Assembly (NCBI RefSeq): GCF_003945595.2
Contig: NW_024103874.1
Span: forward strand, 1,374,001 to 1,438,000
From: Pipra filicauda
Lineage: Eukaryota; Chordata; Aves; Passeriformes; Pipridae
Length of the DNA stretch: 64,000 nt
Reading direction: 5' to 3'
Within the stretch, counting starts at the first letter, position 1, and each line of letters opens with the position of its first letter. The notes under the pieces were generated by a model that did not search any database, was not told where the DNA came from, and saw only the letters and a list, made by a program, of their open reading frames with translations. The translations under genes and the position numbers were made by a program. This document shows, piece by piece, positions 24,669 through 37,034 of the stretch.

Positions 24669-25689
24669 AAGTGAGCAAATTAAACAAAAAATTCAAGATG
24701 ACATCATGTTGGAACGATGGTTATGTGACATTGTGGGTGTTTGTAACAACAGTGGAGAACTTTGCACTTAAGACTTTGAAGTGAGGAATCCACAGCCCAG
24801 CTGAGACATTGGAGCATGTTTGGGAACAGCCCCCCTTCCCTGCAGGAGTAGTAATGAGGAGCAGCAGGAAAATGGGAAATTAATGTTAAAAAGGAAATCA
24901 AGTTCCGCAGTAAAGTTATTAAAATTATCATAGAATTTGCTTTGGAAAAAAAATAGTTGCTTAATATAGCCTTAAGAATCTGGCACATCCTCGATGATGT
25001 TAATCCATCTGCTGACATTTCATCTTGCTCTTATTGGTTTTGTTTCCAGTTTTTTGATACCTCCAGCATTTTAGATGTTATGTTATTGAAGTCATGGGTC
25101 TTGTAGAAAACAAATTACCCCATAGAGTTAATTGCACCCATCTCACTCTTTATCTTGTTGAGGTGAACTTCTTATCTGCATTTCATTGTGAAATAAAAAA
25201 ATCTGTGATAGGAAACAAACATACAAAAAGGGAGCAGAAGTCGATCACCTCTTGCTGTTTTCCCAAGAGCAAAATTAATGAGATAAGCCATTATTGCCTG
25301 TCAGGTATTTCTGAACCCCAAATAATCTGGTCCCTGGGTAGACCTGAGGAAACCTTGCACTTTTATGGCAAACTGTAAAAAAATATCTCAGTTGTATTAT
25401 TTGGAGGGTGCAGTTTGAGATTTTTCTATCTGGACAGCTTCCTTGGTGGAAAAAGATGAAATTAGAGGAAGCTTGGTTCATTTATCATGCTGAAGTGTGG
25501 AGCTAGAGAAGGAATACACCTGAACCGATCATCTAAAATTCCAGTTTCACCGGAGTGATTTCAAATTTGGACTGAAAACATCCTGTTTTTCCAGACTTAT
25601 CCCTTTTCCCTTACTGTCATCTCTGTGCTAGAACTCATATAGAATTTCCAGATTTATTTTACTGGTGCAATACTTTAAATGCTGAGTGT

Positions 25690-25722
25690 GGGGGTTTTGT
25701 TGATTTGGGGGGGGCTGGGGGG
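25690..25722. repeat. G-run cluster, possible quadruplex
   Basis: Three G-runs of 5, 8 and 6 bases (25690-25694, 25707-25714, 25717-25722). The eight-base run can supply two tetrad strands, so an intramolecular quadruplex is possible with one 12-base loop. Confidence 0.6.
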
Positions 25723-25842
25723 TTGTAGCTACTGCGTTGCTGTCGACAGAATAATTCGGGGAACCAGAAAATTAATGGAGTGTGTTGTACACATTTCCCA
25801 AGGTGTTCAAGATTCCCTCTTTAAAACAAGCATGTGCTTGTG

Positions 25843-25878
25843 TGCAGTTATGCTCATGTATGCAGTTATGCTTTGTGG
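25843..25878. repeat. 18-bp imperfect tandem repeat
   Basis: 'tgcagttatgct' occurs at 25843-25854 and again at 25861-25872, as part of two 18-base units whose last six bases have diverged. Confidence 0.8.
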
Positions 25879-26574
25879 TTAATGTCTATAAGTTCTTTCA
25901 CTTGATTGTGAATATATGGATTCACTGCTGGAATTAGCGGAGTGTGTGGATTGGGGAAGTCAAGGCAGTAGGGGAATCTGTGGGGAAAACCCAATTGACT
26001 GGCTTACCCGAGACTTCTGAAGTAAGTTCCTTAATTTCTTTGTGTTTTCTCTTTTGCTTCAAGGTTTTTCTTTGTTTGTACGTGTTTAATTAGTATCTCA
26101 AAAGCATATGCAAACTAGCTGTCTGGCTAAAGATTTTGGAGCACACGGGAGTGGATGAAAGTGGTTGAGGAATACAAAGGAGCACCTACAGGGAAAACGT
26201 GCTTTTAACCCCTGTCCCTTCATTGCCAACAAGACAGAGTAGAACCTGGATCTGCTGAAGCCGAGCCTAAAACTTCACTCTCTGTGGCCAGGGTTTCACC
26301 TCAGGTGAAAATATATATTTGTCAAAGGTCCAACTCCTCGATTGGTTGTAGGAGTGTCCCACAGAGATGGCTGGGCTTGAGTGGTGAGTTGTGTCCATAG
26401 CCCAGATTATACTGTGGGATGATTTCCATCTATAGGATGGCCAGGAGGCACTGCTAAATCTGGCCCTCAGAAAGGCTGACACTTTGCATGTGCCACACAG
26501 GTTCTCCTTCTCCTTTACTGTCAGCAAATGCTGAATTAGGAAGCTGTTATAAGATCCAGCTTTGTTAGAGAAAC

Positions 26575-26715
26575 ATATTCAGATAAGGGGGAATTCAGTG
26601 ATTTATTCACCGGATGATAGAGCATGAATGGTGTCTGTTTTCTGTGCATGAATCATAATTGACTTTATTATGAAGTTCTCAATGTATTCGTTATTTGAAC
26701 TGATTTCCTGACTCA
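26575..26715. promoter_or_regulatory. Enhancer-like AT-rich block
   Basis: Contains 'agataagg' (GATA-type), 'tttattcaccgg', 'catgaatcataattgac' and 'tttattatgaag', a dense run of homeobox- and POU-like cores with few simple repeats. The call is based on sequence texture only. Confidence 0.18.
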
Positions 26716-29283
26716 TTTTTTGTCAGTAGATTGGTTGCCAGCACTTCATTGTGGGTTTCCAATGTTTAAAATTTAAGCTCTTTGTAATGGGTATCCATAT
26801 CACATGATGTCCTCCTTTTTCCTGATTGGAAAAATGGATTGATGCAAATACTAAAAATGTACTTGACTTAAAAATTCACTTTTTAAAACGCTTTTAAAGT
26901 ACATTATTTCTAGGCAGAACTTGCTTCAGTGCAACAATCTGAAAACTTGTTCCCTTCCCTTGTCCTGATCAGGCAACATACCAAAATCTTGAGTGACACT
27001 AAGGTTTTTGCTCTGGTATTTGCAGAGAGATTGATGTGTAGAAGCTCAGTTGAAGAATCAGGTTGAAAAGCAACTTGAATGCAGTGAAACAGAATATTCA
27101 CAGGCTTATTTGCAGCTTTCTCTCACTTCTAATAATAAGTGTAAGTGTGGATCACTTGAGCTGTCTCACTCTGCTTCCTGCTCTCTGCAAATTCCTCATG
27201 GATTTATTTCTTTCTCTGTAAGGCTGCATGTTGGAAAGCAGGACACTCTCAGGGTAAATTCACCTTGCACGTGTACAGCACTGATCTCTTATCACGTAAT
27301 TAAGTTGTGACTCAGGAGACTCCCTGCAACCCACACAGCAGTTATTTGGCCCTCTGGAATTCTACCTCCCTTCGAGCAGGATGGTTATGTGGGCTGACAG
27401 GGTGCTGGGTGTTTCTAGGATATTCTTTTTAGCTCAGATTTCTCTTCTGTTGATCCCATAGATTTGTCAATAGGTAGAATTTTTAGGGCATAGGACATAT
27501 CCTACAGCAGTGAAATGGAGGTTGATCTCTTTGACTCTTTGGAACATATATCCTGAGGCTCAAGCTCATCCTAACTTTCCTGCTTCTGTCCTTCATGGGC
27601 TGATCAGCTGCTAAATCCATGTATTGATGCCTGTAGAGGAAGACCTTGTGATCTGAAACACTTCTGGGTAAATTGCTGTATTCCCCTAAGTCCTTAATTC
27701 ATTTCCGGGTCAGGAATAATATCTAAGTGGTGTTTTGGGAAGGATGCATAAAGCTTTGTTTCTCTCTTTTTGATTCTTGCATAGAAATTGAAGTACAATG
27801 AACTCTTGATAGAATGAAAAAACTGGTCATGTTTTTCTGCCACGTGTATGTAATTGGCTGTTGAATTGGATTGAGATTTTTGATATTCAAAGCCATGAAA
27901 CCAGCAGTATCTGCAGCTGGAATAGTATCTTCCCATTTGCATCATGTTTAATTGTTGCAGATAGGTTTCCACAAAGCTTTCACTGATGGACCAAAAAGCT
28001 GTTGCTGCTGCTCAGCTCCTTTGAGTATTTCCATCTCCAAGTACTAACAGTGGTGATTTGACTGAGGAAGCAAGTTCATGCCTCTGGTGCTTCACTCACC
28101 CGTCAGGGTCATGATACTTTAGGAGACTTAACCAGGGAAGAACAGGTCGAGGTTCTCAAGATGATTGTGATAGTCAGTGATGCTGTGAAGCACAATATTA
28201 ATGCTCTGGACATTACCCATTCACATTAATTCTGGGATCTCCTGCCCCATTAGTAATTAGTGGAATGTCAGCATATCCTGGGAGGTAGGTAATAACCCTA
28301 TGCCCAGATATAGTGATGACTAAATATAGCAAACCTTTTGTGTGTGCACTTTATGAGGGGTCAGCCACTGACCATTTTCATTCACATTCAAAATTCTTCC
28401 ATTAACAAGTGTAAACCAAGCAAGTTTTTATTAGAAAAATCATCAGAGGATAAACAGAATAAATTAAGGTAATTCAGAATGTGTTCACGATGGTTTCCTT
28501 TACATGCTGGAATAATAATTGCTATTTTTTTCTTGGTATTCAAAATGTTGGAGAGGAAAGGAAGAAGTGAGAACAAAGCCACTAAGACAGTTTTCACATC
28601 TTAAATGTAGATATCATTATCAACCAATTTTTAAGACGTGTTCCTCTAATCCTGGTTTCTGAAAGACACAGGATAAGAGCATGTCTCCAGTAATCTCTGT
28701 CCTTGTAGCACCCTAATAATAAGATTTATTTATTCCATATACAAATGCACAATGTGAGAGTTCAGGAAGTTTTAAAATTCCCTCCTGCACAAGCTCTCAC
28801 TGTTATGGTGAGTGTCTCAATTTCAGAGTAATCCCAGGTGCAGGATCCTCTCTCCTTCAAAGATTTTCTTCTGTTCCTTTTGCAACTGGTCCTACTTGTC
28901 TTAGTGTAAATATTCCACTGAACTCTTCCTATAAACAAAGGAAAGAAATCCATGACAAAGCTCTCTCAGCACCTTTTTTTTTTTTAATAACAATATGGTT
29001 TGTTATCTTTAAAATCTGCTGAACAATTGAAGACATTCCCATAAACAGCCAAGGCATTCATCCAGCCCCGTGCATGAGCAGCATCATGCAGCACGTTACC
29101 TAAGAAACACTGCTCCAAAAAATGTGTGACATGGATCAATAGACCAGTTAGTAAAATTCCTACATTCTGCTTCTTGTTGAAAACGGCTTTCTGAGCAACT
29201 TCAGAGAGCAGATCACTGCTAAACAGCTTGTGAAGTGGCTTTCGAAGAGAACAAAATCTCTGCATTTGCCAGATAAAAATTTG

Positions 29284-29425
29284 GCCAGCCCTGTCCACTT
29301 TTCAGATAGAGAAAGTGAGGCATAGAAAAGGTGACTTTCTTCAAGCTCCACCAGTGAACTGGTGGCAGAGGAGGGAGGGAAGCCCAGGTGCACAGGCCAG
29401 GAGCCTCGTGCTCCAGCCTCCAGTC
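29284..29425 (-). mobile_element. MIR-like CORE-SINE relic
   Basis: Read on the minus strand, this matches the 3' half of the ancient amniote MIR SINE: a 'cttgaagaaagtcacctttt' block corresponding to the MIR 'ccttgggcaagtcactt' region, then 'tgcctcactttctctatctg' and 'aaaagtgg' corresponding to its 'cctcagtttcctcatctgtaaaatgg' signature. The upstream part (plus-strand 29345-29425, rich in 'ggtggcagagg' and 'aagcccagg') fits the CORE side. MIR has been inactive since early amniote or mammalian times, so a recognisable copy in a bird is very old and may have been retained by selection. The shared L2/MIR 3' tail leaves an L2 relic possible. Confidence 0.6.
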
Positions 29426-29725
29426 TCTTCTGGATAGTCCATCTGCAACGTTTCGCTTCAGCCAGGGAATGTTGGTCCTATGATGCCACATTTTATAATA
29501 TATATAGAAAGTCTGTACATTTATATATTTAAAAGGTAGGTGGATTTTTTTTCCATGTTAAATTTATAGGTAATTTACATAACTAATTTGTAAGCCAAAG
29601 TGTAAATGATGCTCAGCTGAAGTGACCATTTTGACAAGCAAGTGCAAACATTGTCAGAACATTGGCAGATCTGCTTTGGACAAGACTGAGCTTGACAGCT
29701 TTTTCTGTGTGCATCTGGGTTTTCT

Positions 29726-29748
29726 GGGGGGGGGGAGGTAGCAAGGGG
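29726..29748. repeat. G10 run, possible quadruplex
   Basis: Ten consecutive G followed within 8 bases by further short G-runs, then a GTTTT-type tract at 29756-29771. The length is likely unstable. Confidence 0.6.
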
Positions 29749-32432
29749 AGAGTGTGTTTTGTTTTGTTTTAAGAGCTACTTAAGAATATGGCATTATAAC
29801 GATCTGGGGTTTTTTAAATTATCCATCTAGCGATGTCATTTTAGATATTAAAAAAGCTGACAGGCAAACCAGAAAGCTGTTGTGGGGGTTTTTTTTTTGT
29901 GCTTGTTGTGCCCAATGCTGGTTAAAAAAAAGCAAAACTATTGTGAAACGTAGGATTCTTTCAACCATCTGACCTAATCATTCAGCTCTGGTTAAAGACA
30001 ATGACCTGGAGCTTGCAAAGACACCTCACACCAATGTTAGATATGGGTGACATGAGGGATTGGAATTGGAAGTGAGGACATGAGCATTTTAAAATCAGAG
30101 AAATATGTGAAGTACTTTTTTTTTTCACCTTTGAATACTAAAATAGAGGATTTGAATGGTTTTATTTTTTGGAAATTATAAAAGCCTACAACTTGGTATA
30201 AAGGCCATGGAAGCTCATGATTATTAATTTTAAATTTTTTTTAGGCCTATAGGTTGTTTTGTTTACCTCCAAACTTCTCACATGTTACTCAGTTTGGAGA
30301 GTCTCTTACTGGTCAGCTTTGTCTTTAGGTGTAATCCAGCCCAGGAGATGGTGGGAATCTCTCCTGTAGCTTTGAAGTGACCTCTGGACAGCTGGGATTT
30401 CAAAATGTGGCTCCTAGCATGTCTGATTATATTGACATATAAGAAACACCATAAGAAGATTATTTATTTCTGTATAAATATATATATAGTTTTTAAATAG
30501 AATGCAAGTTAGTTTGGGATGCTTAGTGGCAAGTAGCAAATTGGGGATAATCCAGGGTTTAGAAAAACGTGATTTTTCCATTCTTGTATTGCCCAACTAG
30601 TGTGATGTCTCTGTCTAGTGGCTTTCTAAGCCCAAAATATATAACAGGTGGACAGATTATAATTTTGCCTGTGGACCATTATTTATCATTGCTCTTCTTG
30701 ATGATCTGCATCTGCTTTAATAAAAAGAATATTTAAGAAACCATAAAGAAAGCTAACCCAATTCTCCTTTAATGCACTATGTAATTAAATCTTTATTGAG
30801 ATTTGAGAGTTGTGCAACCACAAAAGAAAACAAAGCAAAACAAAAAACTAGGAGTGATCGTGTCTTTATATCTAGACACATATTGGGAAAAATCTATGCA
30901 TAGAAAGAAAATGTTGTATATAAGGGTCAGGTAAGAGATTCTGACTGTCCCCACAGGTCTGTCCTGCAAATATTAGGTAGGATTGCATGTGATAGGATTA
31001 TGAAAGCGAATAGTTCCCTTATGGACAGTAAGATTTCTCTACCATGTAGTTTAGACATACATACCTGCAAAATTAATATCTGGGTATTCCTGGTCTTCTT
31101 TAGCCACTGTGAGAATGAGAAAAGAAAATTAACAGATCTGAGTTTTATGTGGACGACCTGCTGTTTTTTTCAGAGCAGTTTCAGTGGACATGACCTGTTT
31201 CTAGTTGGATGAGATTTCCAGCTTGTTTCTCAGTGCTGTATTTCGAGGAGGGCCAGGCTGTGGTTTGGGAGACTCGTGTAGTTCACAGGTGGTTCAGGCT
31301 GTGGCTGGAGCACGTGAGCAGCCTGGGCAGGAGCTGTGGGAGTCCTGAGCTCTAACTCCCTCCAGCTCTCCACCATAACTCCCACCCTATGGAAATCTCA
31401 GCTAGTGGTTCATGCTCAGAAACACAAGCTTTCATATTTTAACCCTGGGTTTTGCTGGAATGCATACATGAATGTGCCCTGCCAATTAACCCACGCTCAC
31501 AAACGTGTAAAATCTCACCACTGGCTCTGCTGATTTGCACCCAACGATGGGGATTGTTAATCCTCTTCACACTGAATAAAGGTGTCCAGAACTGAAAAAT
31601 CGTTACTTTTGTCACAGAGGTGTTATATATGATAAATGTTTTGGATAATGGATCTGTGTTTCAATACATAGAGACAGGCTCGGGTTTTCAGTAATAATTT
31701 TTTTACAGTTGTGAAGCTGGTAGAATAGAAATCTTCCCTTTTACTGCCCAAAGAGTTCACTGAGAAATGGGAGAAACACCCCTATCCAGAATACAAGTTA
31801 TCTTATATTTTTGCTAACGTGTATAATTACTGATGTGGGTGTTCCCACATCTTAAAATGGAAAAAGTGCTTGCCAAGATTGAAAAACCATAGTAAGCAAT
31901 ATAAATGATTTCTCTCACACACCAGCGTTTCTTGCTGAGACAAGTGAACTGGAACTGTGTTTAAAACCATATAATTATACTCCTATATATCATTTATTAA
32001 ATCAGATTTCCCCCACCCTCTTTTCTTTCAAGTCACTTCTGAAAATGCTTTTATTCCAAGAGGTTTGCTAGCTGGGGTCCTCCCATTGAAGAACTCTTTC
32101 TTGACAATGAAAACCAACAAAAATGTAAACAGCACATCTAGACCCATGTGACATGTTGTCCCTATGCCATTATTGCTCTTTGCCTAAACCTTTGCTGTAG
32201 CTTTTGTGTCACTGAAGTCTGCTACCCTGGTCATCCATAGGGTGGATGGAGCTTTTTGGTCATCCAGCTCGACTTCCTTCATGGCACAGGCCGTATATTT
32301 TCATTTCTCCAATCCTCACTCAGGGCCAGAACTGCCTGTTCAGGTAGTCCACGGACTGTAGGAAGATGCTTGTGGATTTCCTTATTTCACACTCATTTCT
32401 ATGCTCTTTAAAATATAAAGAAGCTGACCCAG

Positions 32433-32527
32433 TGTTTTCACACCCATGAAATAGGAGGACTAATAAACGATTTCTCCAAAGCACACAGATTGTATATGCA
32501 AAGGTCCAGTGCGCAAATCCTGACTTG
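32433..32527 (-). mobile_element. MIR-like SINE relic, weak
   Basis: The plus strand contains 'gttttcacacccatgaaata', then 'gatttctccaaagcacacag', then 'ggtccagtgcgcaaatcctg'. These follow in order the MIR reverse-complement blocks 'ttttacagatgaggaaac', 'gacttgcccaaggtcacacagc' and 'gcagagctgggattcaaaccc'. Divergence is high but three blocks are co-linear, which argues against a chance match. Confidence 0.42.
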
Positions 32528-32870
32528 TTTATGCCTCAGGTTGTGCATACAAAAAGCTATTTAACTTGGAGCCAATATATCTTTCTTTCCAGCACCCACA
32601 CCTCACTCAACCCACCTCCTCTGAGAAAGCCTGGGGAAAAGACTTTATACCACACTCCAACAGGCTGAGGAATAGGGCTGTGTTGGACAAAGGGACCATC
32701 TGAATATGAATTCGTACCTTTGCAATTTTAATCCAAGTAGAGGTTCCAGCTGTTGGCTTATGAGCAGGGTCCTATCTTGTGAAGCTTTAGTTGGTAGAAA
32801 AATGTGGGGATTGGGACTGTTGCTTTGGATTTGTGGGGTAGGTGGTACCACTCACATTCTGAATGGAGCT

Positions 32871-32894
32871 TTCATACTGCAGTTCATACTGCAA
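32871..32894. repeat. 12-bp tandem duplication
   Basis: 'ttcatactgcag' is followed directly by 'ttcatactgcaa'. A recent small duplication. Confidence 0.9.
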
Positions 32895-33532
32895 ATTGCT
32901 AAATAAGATGTTGTGGTATTTTTTGGGACTTTCACTGTGTAGTTTGAGAGTCTAAGGACTTTTCAAGAATTTTTCTTATATTCTGAGACCCTTCCACTAA
33001 TGACCATGGAGTCTGGACAGTGGGTTTTTTTCAGGTTTAAATGTTAATTCACGTGAGTAAGAGTTGTCAGAGTGGCACTGCAGTTCTGTTTTATTAGGCT
33101 CATTTTTTCCTTTGGTCATTCTCTTAGTAACTGTCACTGGGAAAGGAAACTTATATATAAAGGTTTCGATATGTCAAGGGAAGAAATTCTTTTACCACTC
33201 ACTGATATGTACCCGTGATGAAGACGCATTAGATTTCAGTCTAAATTCCCCATCAATCTTTTCTTTTTTATTGTTTTCGCTCTTCAATCTATTCTTCCCT
33301 CCTATCCTAGGGTGGGGTTTTTTGTCACTCTGTTTTTTTTCCTTTTCTGTTCAATCCTTTTGAAGTCTTGTCAAGCAGTACTCCAGCTTTGGTTGAACTC
33401 TTTGGTCGTAAGAGAACAGAGTTCCAGCAGTTTCCATGTGGTGCTGCTGTCTCCAAAATTCCTGACTTCCAACTCAAGTGTTTAAGGAGATGTACTTTTT
33501 CCTTGAGGCTTAATTAATTTATTTAACAGTTC

Positions 33533-33550
33533 TTTTTTTTTTTTTTTTTT
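33533..33550. repeat. Poly-T run, 18 nt
   Basis: Longest uninterrupted T-run noticed in the window. No recognisable SINE or retrocopy body adjoins it on either side. It immediately precedes the AT-rich tandem repeat. Confidence 0.95.
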
Positions 33551-33560
33551 GTACTAGCCA

Positions 33561-33612
33561 ATAAAATACATTGTGTTTTAATAAAATATTGTGTTTTAAT
33601 AAAATACAATAT
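33561..33612. repeat. AT-rich tandem repeat, 18-20 bp unit
   Basis: Units 'ataaaatacattgtgtttta' (33561-33580) and 'ataaaatattgtgtttta' (33581-33598) are followed by a partial third unit. They sit about 10 bases after an 18-base T-run. This is probably replication slippage. Confidence 0.85.
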
Positions 33613-34531
33613 GAAATGGAACTAAACACCATTATTTGAAGGAAGATGCTGAGAAATATGAGAGTTATTTATGCTGATTTTTACTTACTGTCTACTTGAA
33701 AACTGTCATGCTCAGGACCATCCTTGTTATGGAAGTACAGTTCTCATTAAAAAAAGGTACAAACCATGCAAAATAGAAAGAAAACAAACCCAGCTATAAG
33801 AAAAACAAACATGCAGTGGGTACCTACCATGATCAGAAATCTGCTGAATTTACAGCAATGTCTGTCGTAAGAAAACTTGTAACATATTGTTCTTTTATTG
33901 TGTTTTATGCCTTTTATTAGCTTGCAAATCTAATTAGGAAACCAATTGGCACGCAGTATGCAGTGACGGAAGCAGTACCACCTATTCTTGTGGCAGCTTT
34001 GGTTTTGCTTTATGGGTGGTCTTTGTTCCTAAAAGCTTATATGAATACCACATATTAGCTGAGCTGGTTCTCCCTTGATGTCTGTGTTGTATTGTACACA
34101 TGTTGTCACTGTTTGACACTTAAACAATCCAGATTCTTACCCAACCCATATTTAGTGCCATAATAAACTTCTGAGCATATGTTTTTGAGAGCAACAGTAA
34201 CATTCATCACTGCAATGTGACATATAAATAAGCACTACTGGAGAGTGTACATGTCTTCAGAGGGCAGAGCTGGACTCCAAGGTGTGTGCCAAAGGGATGT
34301 GCTCATCTGCCTTGCCCTTACCTTGGCTTTTTTCTTCTTCTCCTTGTTTCAGTAAATCAAAACAATTATTGAAGCGACCTAAAAGTTTCACCCTGTACAC
34401 ATGAAAAACACACGTTGTTTCAAAACTGTTCCAGTGAAATGTTTCCTGTTTGGGGCTTTGTCTCAACAAAGAGTAGATGTAAGGCATGAACCATCCTCCC
34501 CTCTCTTCATCTCACTTGCTCTTTCTTTCAG

Positions 34532-34603
34532 TGAGGAGCTCCACCGAGGCCTGGTCTGAAGCCCTGCTCTGGCAGATGTGATGTACAAACTCCTCCTGCT
34601 CCC
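34532..34603 (+). other. Candidate exon, best splice signals
   Basis: A long pyrimidine tract (about 34493-34529, C/T almost throughout) runs into 'ctttctttcag', and 72 bases later a strong donor 'gtgagt' starts at 34604. The enclosed segment is GC-richer than its surroundings. All three frames entered from upstream meet a stop, so if real it is probably a 5' exon. It contains ATG TGA (34576-34581) overlapping a second ATG at 34581 with G at position -3. That ATG encodes Met-Tyr-Lys followed by four leucines, like the start of a signal peptide, and leaves two bases (CC) before the donor. A non-coding RNA exon or a pseudo-exon is equally possible. No gene is recognised. Confidence 0.3.
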
Positions 34604-37014
34604 GTGAGTCCCCTTCAGTTGTTTTTGCAATTTTTGTTTTTATCTGAATGGGTTTGTTTCATGAGAGGTGGGGGGGATTTTTGTGGGTTTTGTTCGGTTG
34701 GTTTTTGTTGTTATTGTTGTTTCAGATTTTTTTTGAGGTGGCTTTGGTAGAAATGAAGAGGGACTCACATATAGAGGGATTTATCTTGTCCCTTGTTCTG
34801 TCTGAGCAAGACCAAAGGCTTACAAAGACTAATGGCAGCACAATAGATTTAGAGTGTGGTCATGTCTTGCCTTAACTGGGTAAACACATTCAATGAGAGC
34901 TTTGTCTGAACAAGGACAGAGAAGTTGAGCCTTGAACAAGGAAATAATTTATGTAAGCCTTAATGAATATTTAATGTGGAATGTTAATTATAAAAAAGAG
35001 GGTATATATTTTGATGTCCTGCCTTTGTGTCAGATCATCCAGTGTCTCCCTGGCCTGAGGAGGACCATCAGCTTGCTAATTACAGATGTATATCAATCCT
35101 GTGAGAGTATCCTCCCATCAGAGCAGTCTCTCTTTAAAGAAACAGATGCTGTAGATGAAAAAGAGGAAATATCTTTAAAACTCAAATAGATGAGGATCAT
35201 CTGCCTTTATTGCTTTTGTTAATACTTGAGTTTTCTATTGGCCAATATTGTTAACAAGAAAAGGTAGTTATTAAATAGAGTATAAAACAGAAATTTATTA
35301 GTGCCTGTTGTTTGTAATATAATTATTAAGATGATATTACTATGTGCAAGTGTAAAAATCCTTGAAGTTCATTGGGCTGAAGTGGTAATTTTCTGGAAAT
35401 AAGTAGTGTTGCTCAGGTAGCCTTTTTGTTCTGTACCTGTACATCCTTCCACCCTCTTGGATCATGTGGAAGGAGTCCCCTGCAAACTCTTCACACCTCC
35501 CATGAGGGGCCAGTGCGTGGTTCTGCAGGTAAGTGGCAGCAGATGTGGTGGATGATTCTACCACAGTGAAAGTGAAAAAAATTAGCATTTTTTTACTCAT
35601 CATATTCCAGTGCTCATCAACAGCTCATGGTATGAACTGAAACAGAGATAAAGGTGAAGCTACCAGGTGCTGTCATGATACCAACAAGACATACATCTGT
35701 TTTAAGTCTGACTCTTGGTTTTTTATTATAAAATACAAGTGTGCATCAGCAACGGGTCCTACTTGTAAAGGGACATTTGTTCATGTCTGACCTTGGTTTG
35801 AATTTTCCCTCTGTCCTCATTAGCAGAATAAAGCCCAGCACCATTTACCCCTCTGGCTCCCCCAAAGCACAAAGATTTGAAGCTGCATCTAGGCCTGGAC
35901 TCTGCCCCGATTTCATGCTCTGCATATGTGTACAGTGTGCGAGAGAGCAGAGAATGCATCTGAGAATAAACAGCATTAGCTCTCAAAGAGAGATTTTAAA
36001 GTTTTAATATTATGGTTGTCTGGTTTGATCTAGTATCTGGTCATTGAATTGTATCATTGCAAGAAACATGAGAACAGCAGCATGACCATGAGGTATATTG
36101 TGTTACAGAATGAGGTTACACAGCACCAAAGCACCACCATATTTCAGTAACAAATGCAGCTTCTGGGGAGTTTTGTTATCATTGCATAAGCTTCACTGCT
36201 CCCTAGAAGATGACACTGATTCAGACAGAAAACACTAATTCAGTTCTTGCCAGCAGAGCCAATTGTCTCTCTGATTACATTAGACTGACAACTGGTTTTC
36301 AATGTCATTGTCAGCCGCAGCTTCTCATACATGGTGCAGTGGAGCATGAACTGGGCTCCCTTTATTTAATTATTTCTACCCTTTTCTGTATTTGTGAATA
36401 AGGCAAATGTGAGACTCCCATCTAGTAGACAGAAAAATGTCAGGTATTTAGACTACAAAACTGAGGCTTCAGCAGTGGAGCCCAGCACCCTTTTTAAAGG
36501 CAGATCCTGAATGTGTGTTTCATTGTTTCACTAAATAATTTACTGAATACCTTAATTGTCTTCTTAATTAAATTGTAACTGGAAGACTACGTGTGAGCTG
36601 CCCATTGCAGGCACTTGGTATTTAAAATTTGCTGTGTGTTGGTTGATGTTTTTTGGGCACATGAGCTTTGTGGTCCACTCTGTGCCTGGGTCTGGGTGAG
36701 TGTGAAGCTCAGAGGATGTTGACCTGTGCTGGCACTCCTGTCCTGAGCTCTAATGCAGGGTGGTGGTGGTGAGAGTCTGGCAATGGAGCTGTCACCTGGC
36801 AGGCAGGGTATGAATTGTGGCTTCAGCCTGTGCTCATTTAAGCAGCACATGCAGCTCATGGGGCTCCCCGTGAACCAAACCCCGCTTGGTCCAACCAGCT
36901 GTGCAGTTTAACAGGGAGCGATGCCCTTTCCAGTGTGTCACAGAGAGATGGGCTGACCTCAGTTTTCTCTGTTTGAGTAGACCATGGACAGCTGAGGTAC
37001 AGCCTGGCCACAAG

Positions 37015-37034
37015 CCAGAAAACATGTTCTCTGG
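37015..37034. repeat. 20-bp near-perfect palindrome
   Basis: 'ccagaaaacatgttctctgg' is self-complementary except at one symmetric pair of positions. The centre, aaaCATGttc, fits the decameric p53-family half-site pattern RRRCWWGYYY. Only one half-site is present, so a function is speculative. Confidence 0.7.

Larger units (their letters stand above)
23839..29283. other. Non-coding
   Basis: Contains G-rich tracts, small tandem repeats and the enhancer-like block at 26575-26715. A 104-codon minus-strand frame (28984-29298) ends at an A12 run on that strand, but has no known relative. Confidence 0.5.
29426..34531. other. Non-coding, AT-rich
   Basis: AT-rich with short TA runs (29497-29530, 30474-30489). 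The MIR relic at 32433, two small tandem duplications and the 33533 T-run are listed separately. Nothing else is assignable. Confidence 0.55.

Noticed and set aside
30876..30930. Exon-like interval before a gtaaga donor
   Set aside because: Short, weak pyrimidine tract at the acceptor and AT-rich content like its flanks.
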